Source: Liriodendron chinense | Taxonomy: Eukaryota; Streptophyta; Magnoliopsida; Magnoliales; Magnoliaceae | Reading direction: 5' to 3' | Assembly: GCA_003013855.2 (NCBI GenBank) | Contig: ML058433.1 | Location: 9,733,966 to 9,797,965 of the forward strand | Length of the DNA stretch: 64,000 nt | Shown: positions 49,001 to 60,600 of the stretch, piece by piece | How positions within the stretch are numbered: the first letter of the stretch is position 1 | How the letters are laid out: the number at the start of each line of letters is the position of its first letter | Notes under the pieces: model-generated | Seen by the model: only the letters and a program-made list of their open reading frames with translations | What the model was told of the DNA's origin: nothing | Databases searched by the model: none | Made by a program: the position numbers and the translations under genes

Positions 49001-52000
49001 CGTCCCGATATTGCATATGATGTCTAGGTTGACAATCAGTTTGTTTCTGCCCTGAGGACTTTTCATATGACTGTCATGCTTCGGATTATTCGGTACTTAT
49101 GTGGGATGATGGACAGATCTCTATTTTTCTCTTTCGGTACTCTTTTGGAGTTTCAGGTATATTCCGATGTAGACTGGGTTGGTTGTGCTGTCACCTACTA
49201 TTCTACTACTGGATATTGTGTGTTTCTCGATACTTTCTCATCTCTTGGAAGTGCAAGAAACAACCCATGATCTCCAAGTCCAGCACGGAGGTTGAATATC
49301 GTGCGATGTCGTTACATGCAGTGAGATTGTGTGGATTCGAGGCCTTCTGTCAGATCTTGGCATTCATCTTACAGCTCTAACTCCACTTTATGTGCTTCCA
49401 ACCTTGTCTTTCGTGAGATGACGAAGCATAGAGGTTGATTGCTACTTTGTTCAAGAGATGTATCGGTTAGGCATCATTTCTCTTCCTCATGTGACGTCCC
49501 AGGATCAGATTGTCGATATTCTTACTAAGGCACTGCCTTCTGCACCACATTCCTTCATTGTTGGTAAATTAATGCTGGTTGATAACTTGCATCAGTTTGA
49601 AGGGGGTGTTAGACATATATGATTGCCCATGTCACACATGCCACACATACCACATGTGACTAGGCCATACGGGCTACAACTAGATGGCTGTGGTGGAGAG
49701 ATATGTTCCCTCACCTATTTATATTATGTTTGTATTATTGTTTACAATATATTTTTCCTCTTTTATCCCTTGGCCCATGTTGGGTAGCTATGACTATATA
49801 GGAGTATTCTTGTACATTGTTCTCTTCCTAGGGTTGATATATATTGTTGCTTTCTTTGAGGGTTTTGCATAAAGGCAAACCTCACCAATCTAGAGTTCTG
49901 TTATGTATGGTGATTTCTCTTGGTTTTCTCCAAAATCCATCAATCTTGCCCAAAATCCAAGTAAGATCCCCTATACTTATATCATCCACCCGTGACTTGA
50001 GAACCTCACTCTTCACAAGTTGATTCTCTTACCTGAACCTCTTCAAAGCACACGTAAGAACCATCCTCAAATTTCTCACCTCGTCATCAGAAGCATTACC
50101 AAAAAAATGCAGCATCTACAAACTAAAGGAGAAAAACCTAAATATTGTCCCTCACCACAACAAAGCCACTAATAACCCTGCCTCTCTAGCTTTTTCAACA
50201 ATTCTACTAAGAGCTTCAACTGCCACAACAAAAAGAAATGGCAATAATGAGTCACCTTGTCTAAGTGTCATGACATCCCTCAAAAAAATTAGAAGATCCA
50301 TTAGCTGGAAGATAAAACCAAGATGAGAAGATGCACTCCCTCAACAATCCACTATGCCAAAAACCCATTTTCCTTGAAATTATTCAGCATATGAGCCCAA
50401 AACCCATCTTCAAAAAAGTCAATTTCGCATTTGAGACCAAGGATACCACTTTGATCATATCATTTCTATTGGTAGTTAAGAAGCATTCTCTATCTATTGC
50501 AAATGAGATATTCAAAGGTACACGACAACATTAAATTTTTCTTTCAAAATGAGCAAAGATACTAGCAGTGTTCATTGTATTGGTATCGATGCATGCATAC
50601 TTAGGATATAGAAATGTATTGGTATATTGCAAGGGAAATATCGCATGTATCGGGGAATGTATCATTGTCTAAGGGAAACATGGGGGAAACATAGGGAAAA
50701 TGATGAAAATTTTCAACATAACTTCAAAAGACATTAAAAGAGACATGATTACACACTTAGAACCGAGGTATTCAATAACGATAATAGTGGCCGTAATGGC
50801 CACTGTTGTTACTGTTACAATACGGGTCATAACAGCCATTACAACCCCCTTAAAAAAATAAAAAATAAGAATAAAAAAACTGTATCAGCCCCATACGCAT
50901 AACGGTTCCTACCATTACTTACATAACCGGTTTTCTAATACCTTGGTTAGAGCTTAAGACATTAGAAAAACCAAGTATGCGTATTAAGTTTCCATTGTAT
51001 ATGGTCCTAAACTACACATTGTCCAACAAAAGTGATGCACTTAATATCCAAAACAAGTTCATATAATTCATAAATCATATAATAAAGGAACTAAAACACA
51101 AACCATACATCAAAAAACCAAAAAAGAAGCAAAAATAAATCAGCAATTTAAAAAGAAAATGATACGGTATTATTTTTCACTTATTTTTAATTAAAAATAA
51201 TCTTTTCCGAAAATTCTAGAAACCACCTCCAATCCGTAAACTGGCCTACAAGTAGTGTCCATTGACTTTTTGAAACTCGCAATTTAAACGGGTAAAATGA
51301 AAGATTTTCAAATTTTCTCCAAAATCTTCCATTTTCTTCAAATTCGAAAATCGGAGCTTTGAATCCATGATGTTGCATGCAAAACATGCAAAATCATAAT
51401 CTAGTAACTTATTTCTACCGATTTGGAGCAAAAGAATTAAGTAAAAAACAAACAAAATCACAAAAAAAAAAAAAAATCTTACAGACTAGGTTTCAACCCA
51501 TTTCTCTTCTTCGATTGCAATTTTTCCACCCAAACCTTGATTTCTCTCCAAACAACTCAAAAGAAATCTAAATCTTGCCATGAAGATATTCCACAAAAAA
51601 GGAAAAGAATGGAGTTTTGGGGGATTTTTTTTTCATTTTTTTAGATTTTTTCGGAAGAGGGGTATGTTGCCTCGATATTGTCAATACAGATCGCATGTAT
51701 TGATATATCCATGTATCAATGATATATCGAATGATACATGCGATATTTTCATCGAAAAGAGGAACTTTAGAATTCCCCCTCTGTTTGGTATCAGGCCCAT
51801 GCAATATCAACAGTATCAACTGATACTATCGATACTGGAAACGCTGACTTGAGAACTTCAAAAACATACATAAGCATTTCCATAAATGTTGTGGAAGGAC
51901 AAGTAAATTAAGTAATGAAATTAGAGATAACAAAGTCATACCTCTACTTTTAGCTCACCTATTGCATCTGAGAATTTCACAATATTGGATACCCTAGGGT

Positions 52001-53845
52001 CATTTGTCTGGAGGTAGACCTCTTGAAAGATCTTAAAAAAGTCGACCCCGACAAATGTTCTCTGCATGAATAGAAGAATTAAACAAGCATCATCATTCCA
52101 ATAAGCAAAGTTAAAATGGCCAAATAGAACAAGGCATGGGAAGGGAACATAATAGCTTCTCAAGGAAACTTGTCAACATGAAAATAATGATGCTTCTAAT
52201 TTCTTTGCTTGAACCATCAAATGAAGTGGCTATTTAGAATCATACAAAAAATCATTGTTAAGACAGCAGTTTCCCCTTTGTAATCAAGGAGAAAATTGGC
52301 TAGCCATGTAGGAAAAATTCAATTAAGATATCTAGTAATTCTATAGAGAGACGCCAGGCAAATTTATTAACCACTCAAAAAGTAAAAATAAAAAATAAAA
52401 ATTGAAATACTGTGAATTAACAAACTTAAATATCTTTTGTCACTAATGTTTAATTAGGAAATGAAAGATGATTGCTCAATCACTAGAGAATGTTTCCTCA
52501 GCTACCTGATGAAGTGACAAGTCATATGGGAGTGTAGTGCACGACAACTAACACAAGGAAGATAGGGAGATACTATAAGATTTCATGTCTCATGCAAAAT
52601 TAAAGATCCAAATTAAATAAAACTTCAAAATTCACTGGAGAGAAGTTTTTCTTAAGAAGTTATATGGCAGTGGAAGCTCCACATAGTAGTCAAGTCCTGG
52701 ATTAGATAATAACAGCTACAAACATGTAAAAAAATTAACAAAGGCATAACAGGAGGCATTGCTTTGCTTGTTCACAAATTCCACAAGCATTCCATACGAA
52801 GCCTTCATGTCTCAGGTGTTGAAGTCAATGTTGGCATTTGAATCACCAGAAAGGTCTTATTTGATGTTTTGAAAATAAGCAGGAGTCATCACAATCCAAA
52901 TACTTCATATTCAGTTTTCCCATTCTCGTAATGATGAATGCACAGCCAATTTTCACAACAGTAATTTCTGGAAGCCAGTGGCATTTCTACAAAAGAGACC
53001 TATTTGTGGCCATTGCAGAGAAAATAGGCAGGCCTTGAACTTGCAATATACTTCAACAAATTCTGTGACTGAACTGTCATGAAATGAATCCCAGGGTGCA
53101 CTCTTAGCAATGCCCATCAATTCCATGAACAGTAAGACATGCAGTGTCAATGCCACTTCCTCTTCCAAATAATGAATAACCAAGGCCTTGTATGGTAGAT
53201 GCCTAAAAATGACTTCATCTCATTTTAGTTAACAGTATGTATTAGAGATTAGGTCTCGAATACACAATTACTGTTAAGTATCAACTACATAGAGATGATT
53301 ACTGTTAATTACATAATGACAATTAAGAGTAAACTACAATGAGATGAAATAATTCTTAGGTCTCTACCAAAGAAGCTTAAGGCACTTGGAAAAGAATCTC
53401 TCTGTATCAATCCGTGAATGATTGATTCTCATTCATCAGCTTGAGGGGTTGATAATGAAATGCATCTACCTGTATTTTATTCATGTGACAAAGTAACCTA
53501 GATGTTATTCCTTTTGGTCCTTTGGAAGGGTATAGTTTTATTGTAAGTTTCCTCACGTGGGTTGTAAGATGTATTGTCTCAATTAGGAGAAATATGAACG
53601 AAGAATTCCTTCCCTTCTCAACTTTCAACCCAGGAATGCTTTGTCTTTGCATTGTCACTTTGGCCAGAGTGTGCAGCGTGTGGGGATAGCAAATATAGAA
53701 CATACGAAGAATGGGCCCTCCCTCTAAAGAATATGGAGCAACATTCGATTTAACAAAACCCGGGTAGGCTGATTGTGGTGCCTTAATTTGCCTTTATTTG
53801 AAGGTTGGGTAGTGTTCCAAGTCTAACCCTCGTTTCTCCATTGTT

Positions 53846-53890
<45 letters not shown>

Positions 53891-54376
53891 CTTGTTCCTC
53901 CATGTGATTGTGGAAAGAAATGAATGGAAGCATAACTTTCAAAAATAATTCTCTATATCTAAATAAGGATTGGCCCAATGTGTAGATTTCAAATTTCTAG
54001 AATAAAACCTAAAACAAATGGTTCAAATTTTATGCCTAAGATTGAAGCAACGAAGGATTAGATTGTCAATGCCGATTTCCTCTAATCAAAGAAGTCTTTA
54101 TACGATCTATCATCAATGAAGAACGGATGCCCTAGAAAATCTAGATCTCACTATAGGGATGAAGTCTAGATCCAAGGGTTGAGATCAACCCAAGAGAGAG
54201 ACCAACAAGCAATGAGACTAGAAGAACTCTCTCTCTCTAATCGAAGAAGTCTTTATACGATCTATCATCAATGAAGAATGGATGCCCTACATAATCTAGA
54301 TCTCCCTATAGGGATGAAGTCTAGATCCAAGGGTTGAGATCAACCCAAGAGAGAGACCAACAAGCAATGAGACTAG

Positions 54377-54428
<52 letters not shown>

Positions 54429-54622
54429 CCCCCCCACTAAGATTGATGCAATGAAGGATTAGATTTTCAATGCCGATTTCCTCTAATCAAAGAAGTCTTT
54501 CTACGATCTATCATCAATGAAGAACAGATGCCCAAGAAAATCTAGATCTCACTATAGGGATGAGGTCTAGATCCAAGGGTTGAGATAAATCTAAGAGAGA
54601 CCAACAAGCAATGAGACTAGAA

Positions 54623-54676
<54 letters not shown>

Positions 54677-57600
54677 CCTCCCTCCCTCCCTCCTTTCCTC
54701 AAAAAACGTGTAAGGCGAGGGGAGAGGGTTAGACGTCCACACACTCTATTGCAAGGGCACATATTCTCTTGAGAAAATGATCTATTCATAGAGGAGGTTA
54801 GGGTTTTGCTGCTCCACCATAAATATTGTAGTCTACCACCTCGTGCACTTCAGCAACATCATCAAATGTTCACACACCACATCCATCCACAAACCATGGT
54901 TCCGAGTATCGGCGATAGTATTGATAATATCACCGATATTATCGATGTTGCCAACTCGGTGATACCAATAACACTAGTAGTATTAGAAACTCCAAATATC
55001 AGCAAGATATATCGCTAAGTATCGCCAATTTTTTTGACCGCATAAATTCCAAGTGTTGCTTATATCGCCAATGTATTGGCGGTATTTCGACAATATCGTC
55101 AATGTATCGATATCGCCAAAAATATGTTTATTAAAAAAAAAAATTATGGGTGCATGATTGTATGATGAAATGCATATTTGTATATGTGTATATGCATGCA
55201 TGCATGGATGGATGGATCATGCATGTATGTATTTATGTTTGCACGGATGGATGGATCATGCATGTATGTATGTATGCACGAATAGATGGATGGTTGGATG
55301 GATGGACCGATGGATGGTTGGATGTATGAATGTATGTGTGTGTGTGTGTGCATACATGGATTATGGATGGATGGATGGATGGATCATGCATGTGTGTTTG
55401 TATGTATGTATATGCATGCATGGATGGATGGTTGGAATGATGGATCCACCATTTTTCCCATGTTTCCCGAATCAACGATACATGCTTTTAGGTCCCCATT
55501 TAAGGAAAGTTATTATGTATGCGTCTTTTTTTACAATTATTTGATTCCTAAATATGTAAATGTGTATTTTAGCATCTCCTGAAGTTTCATTGAGAAATCC
55601 CACCATTTTCCCCATATTTCCCTTAGTCAACAATTCATTTCCCTTAGTCAACAATTCATTTCCGGGGATCGGTGATATTGATACATGTTTTTATATCCCC
55701 AGCCAATGATGCATGTACGATACCGATACTATGAACACTGCCACTCACCCAAATGGACCGTATCTCATGTTAGATGAAGAGGTGGGTCACAAATACATCA
55801 TCACCATTGGTCATCCATTAAGCATGATAAAACAAAATTGACAGTCAAAACAAAAGATATGACGGTTTTAGAACCTTTGGAAAACGATTTCAAAACATCC
55901 AGAAGTGTGGGCCCACAAACATGACCTTAATGGAGCTCGAGGTCCATAACAAAGATCTAAGCCACTAATCAAGAGTTCTAGCTACAATGGAACCTCTATT
56001 AGATTACAAGAGGTGTCTTAATCTCAATGCATGTATCCGATCACATCCGAATGTTAACCGCTTATTGTAAGGTTGCTGGATGTGTCAGAAGTTATCACGT
56101 CAAAACTAAGATCACCTTTCACATCCTCAAGTCAAAGGATAAGTCCAAGCTAGTGCATGATCAAGTCAATACAATCCATGCATGATGGATCTCATCCTCC
56201 AATACGAAATGTCCAGTCATGCCTAACACTAGGACCCATAAACAAATGGATATCCTTACTCCGGCATGGTGAAGGGCCCAAACAATGATAAAATTGTTGG
56301 AGAGCCTTCAAACTGTGTAAGGTTTGAGTGCTCAGACCGGTCGGGCAACCGATCTACCCTGTGGCCCGATGCACAGCAAAGGCGCTGGACTGTTTTCTCT
56401 CACCCTAGACTTGTCTGGCGACAGGTTTGCAGGGGGCTTAGACCGGTCGGGCGATAGGTCTAAGGTGAGGCAGATGTGCAGGTCTATATATGTTTTTCCT
56501 CTTGGACTGTTTTGTGCAAGGTACGACCGGTCGACTGTGCACGCATTTTCTTACACATTACACGGTTGTGCGTAAGATATTTCTAATTCGGGGTTACTTG
56601 CTATATATATGGCATGAATCCGGGATTAGGAGTAATCCTAAGGTGTCCAAGGTTTCCAAAGTGTGTTTGGAAGAGGGGAGAGTGTTTTGAGAGAGAGAGA
56701 GAGAGAGAGAGCTTGGGTTTTCTCTATTTTTCCTTACTTGTTGTTCGCTTCCCCAAGTGTAGGGTTGCGATGTAGTAATAATTCGGTAGAGACCGAGATC
56801 GTTCTCAGGGACTTGTTAAGAATTCACAAAATTACTTCTAATATTCTCTACTCGAGAGCTAACTAAACAGATTTTTAGAATTGAATGTAAATATGATTCT
56901 TAAACTAAAAGTGAATGTAATCAATATAAGAAAGCACTAGGGGTCCAAGGATCCACTTGTAGCAATCCTCAATGCAGAATTCGCTGTGGTTTCCCAATTA
57001 CACAACTCGAATCGAAATCAAATCCTATCTAGTCAGATGATAGAGCGGTTGTATTACACAATCTGTCATATGTGCGATTCTATACATGATTCCCTCAATT
57101 CAAGTTAGGACTTGAGCACACTCAATTGCATAGGTCAATCCTAGTTCCAATAGGTTAAAATCACAATCATAATCATCATTAAACTCTGTCACAAAGCATA
57201 ACTAGATCATGATTTGAACTTCATTCAAATCACATATACCATCAACACATAATTCAGAAACTAGTACAAAAAGGTAGAACTTTGGTTGAAGTTCCCACAT
57301 GGAAATCCAAGTCAGAGCGTATTGAATCCGATTCCTCGGAGCGTACAGGTCTAGAACTATGCAAAACAGTTAAGAACTGAAGCAATTCTTCCAAACATCC
57401 ATGAGCCATCATAAGATTAAGAAAAACTACTTAGAACTTTATTTAAACTTCTATAAACCATTGTTCTTCAATAAATCCAACTTGAAACCAACATAAAACG
57501 AATTAAAGCATCTTAGATTCACTACAAGCTTCACCTCTTAGCCCTAGCTAAGAGGTTTAGCCGTTCATGATCCAATAAAACATGAAAACAACTAAAAACA

Positions 57601-60600
57601 TAAACTAGAAAACACAAACTAGAGGGAGTTGTGGAACTCCGAATCCGACTTCCGCCGCCTCCCACCTTCGTAGATCTCTCCTATGATCCCCTAGGAAAGA
57701 TCCCTAGGTCTCCTTTTATAGTGGAGAGGCTCTACCGCCTCAGAATCTTCCAGAATTGCGCAATACTTACGCACTTACGCCTCAAAAATCGGAGCTTGCT
57801 GAAGAAGTTACTGAATTGCTAAAATTTACACTGACTACCTATTGGTAGACCGGTCAGACTGGGCTGGTCGACCGGTCACGACTGGTCTAGCCTGTTCTGG
57901 GACAGTCCAGCGTGTATTTTGGAGATGGGCAGGCTCTGGCCGACCGGTCAAGACCAGTCGGCCCTGTTGTATTCAGCGTCCAGAGAGTTAGGAGGAGGTG
58001 GCCGACCGGTCTAGACTGGTCGTGACCTCTTGGACGACTGGCTAAGACCGATCATGGCCTCCCCTTTTCACATTTTCTTCTTTCTTTCTTCTCTCCTCTT
58101 CTCTCTTTGCTTTCTTCTTTCTTTGGCCCACCTTGGGTCTTCATCCAAGGCTCCTAAATAGAGCTTTTTAATCATCAATTGGGCGGAGTCCCTCTAATTC
58201 CTACAATCATAAAATCACGCATTAGAATAGTCTTAAAGCTTGAAAACCATGCGTAGTTAGTGATGAAATGGGGTTAGAATATACACATTTAAGCACTCAA
58301 CACTTGCGGGCTGTCAATCTCTGTAATCTTCTGTTAATCATAGTGGATCGCTTTGTGCCGTGGTTTTTTACCCGTTGATAGGTTTTTCCACGTAAAATCA
58401 GATTGTCTCTTATGGTTGAATGCTTGTGTGGTTTGATTTCATAGTGTTTCTCGTTTGATCTCACATTATTCTGCGCGTTCGACTTCCGCTTCCGCTGCCG
58501 GTATTCCCAACAAGTGGTATCAGAGCTATCATTGGGGTGGAGTAGAATTCGGATCTGAGACGAGGAGATGGGATCAAGCACAAGGTTCAACATAGAGAAG
58601 TTCTCTGGCAAAAATAACTTTGAGCTATGGAAGGTGAAGATCGAATCCATTCTAGTTCAGCAAGGGCTTGATGAAGCTCTTGGAAAGCGACCCGAGGCTA
58701 TGAAAGATGATGAGTGGATGAAGCTTGACAAGAAGGCTAGAACCTCGATCCTGTTAAACCTTATAGATGATGTCCTCTATCACGTCACGAAGGAGAAGAC
58801 TACGGCGGAAACGATGGTGAAGCTAGAGAAGATTTATGCTAAGAAGTCTCTAGAGAATCGCATCTACCTGTTGATGCAGTTGTTCACCTTGAGGATGGCT
58901 GAGGGGATGGATGTGAAGTACCACTTAAGCACGTTCAATAGGCTAGTTTGCAAGTTGGTGGAGATAGATGAGCCGATGAAGGATGAATATCAAGCATGCA
59001 CCCTGTTGAATTCTCTTCCAGATTCATATGAGTCATTCAGGGACTCGATGTGTGCAGGGAGGGAGACCATCAACGTCGAGACTGTTATCTCAGCCCTCCA
59101 ATCGAAAGCGATGAGAAAGAAAAGCAGTGACGTGGGTTCTCGTTCTTCCTCAGAGGCACTGATTATAAGGGGAAGAAATTCTGAGTGTGGTGGAGGATAT
59201 TCGAAATCGGGATCTAAGGCCAAGGGCAAAGGAAAAGCCAAAGTGAAATACTAGAGTTGTGGTCAGGAAGGCCACATGAGGGGGGATTGTCAGAATCCCA
59301 AGTTGAAGCAAGAGAGGTATAGAAATTCTTCTGGAGAGGGAGCCAATACTGTAGAGGACGATGGCGATCTTTATGAAGTTCTGACCATATCTGGCAAGGG
59401 ATCTCACGGTAGAGAGTGGATCCTAGATTCAGGGGCTTCATGTCACGTTTTTCCTGACCGAAGTTCATTCACGACATACAGGGAGTATGGTGGTGAATCG
59501 GTGTTTGTGGGCGATGGCTACGCTCATAAGGTGGTGGGTATTGGTACGGTGCACATCAGGATGTTCGATGGGATCAAACGAGTCCTGGAAGATGTGAAGC
59601 ATATCCCCAAGATAAAGATGAATGTGATTTCTCTTGGTGCACTCGAGGCGAAAGGGTGCGTGTTCATCGGCCACGATCGTTGCTGTGAAGTGTCGAAGGG
59701 GGCACTCATGTGTATGAAGGCACAGAGGTGTGGCCATCTTTACAAGTTGGTCGGGAGCACAATTCACGGTGGAGCTGCGGGATTAGCAGCGAGTGAGATC
59801 CACGGTTGCTCGTATGTGGCAAGTGCCCAAGGGCCACATGAGAAGAGCGAAAAAGGGCGTGAATGTGCAAGGTTAGAGTCGATGGTGGCACGAGAAGCGG
59901 CGGAGCTATGATTGAAGTTAAGATAACGAAGCGAGGATGGTTTGATTTGACGTTTGAAGCCTTGGTGGAGATTGTTGGAGAGCCTTCAAACTGTGCAAGG
60001 TTTGGGTGCTCAAACAGGTCGAGCGATCGGTCTGCCCTGTGGCCCGATGCACAGCAAAAGCACTGGACTGTTTTCTCTCACCCTAGACCTGTCGCCAGAC
60101 AGGTCTGCAGGGGGCTTAGACCGGTCGGGCGACAGGTCTAAGGTGAGGCAAATGTGCGGGTCTGTGTATGTTTTTCCTCTGGACTGTTTTGTGCAAGGTA
60201 CGACCGGTCGGGCGACCGGTCGACTATGCACGCATTTTCTTACGCATTAAGCGGTTGTGCGTAAGATGTTTCTAATTCGGGGTTGCTTGCTATATATATG
60301 GCATGAATCCAGGATTAGGAGTAATCCTAAGGTGTCCAAGGTTTCCAAAGTGTGTTTGGAAGAGGGGAGAGTGTTTTAAGAGAGAGAGAGAGAGAGAGAG
60401 CCTGGGTTTTCTCTGTTTTTCCATGCTTGTGGGCTGTCAATCTCTGTAATCTTCTGTTAATCATAGTGGATCGCTTTGTGCCGTGGTTTTTTACCTATTG
60501 ATGGGTTTTTCCACGTAAAATCGGATTGTCTCTTGTGGTTGAATGCTTATGTGGTTTGATTTCATAGTGTTTCTCATTTGACCTCGCATTACTCTGCACG

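Larger units (their letters stand above)
43612..49560 (+). pseudogene. Ty1/copia gag-pol, broken
   Basis: Starts MENENFCIDAPRCTFNGTNY at 43612 (UBN2-type Gag). Then protease motif YINFGASNHMTNSS (about 44620, with an ATTAAT change from the usual DSGAS), pre-integrase KLWHYHLSHPHSDRLYHLF (45030), integrase fragments (VIFIDDFSRFTWIYFMHSKS, about 45290; INRMPTPLLHNV), RT (SKWVNSVKLKSDGS; ARLVAQGYKQEYRIDYDETF; DVKNVFLHGDL; VYVDDLLLIG at about 48020) and RNase H (QVYSDVDWVGCAVTYYSTTG; MISKSSTEVEYRAMS). Many stops and frameshifts. A 77-codon stretch of the RT is duplicated in tandem. Confidence 0.9.
42941..49942 (+). mobile_element. Ty1/copia element, 7.0 kb, with internal hAT and MITE insertions
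   Basis: 5' LTR 42941-43308 and 3' LTR 49607-49942 (TGTTA...CCTATCA / ...CCATCA). Primer site tggtattagagc at 43309-43320, polypurine agggggtg just before the 3' LTR. Flanks atact and atctt agree at 4 of 5. It sits in a minus-strand L1. Interrupted by the hAT element 46350-47298 and the MITE 48238-48888. Without them the element would be about 5.4 kb, a normal copia length. Confidence 0.9.

Noticed and set aside
50566..51846. An 8-bp target duplication for this hAT copy
   Set aside because: Flanks gatactag and acttgaga do not match; the element is kept on terminus and interior similarity only.
52953..53183. 76-codon minus-strand open frame in the PAP12 intron as an extra exon or gene
   Set aside because: No family recognised, and the flanking PAP12 exons already join exactly; no evidence beyond openness.
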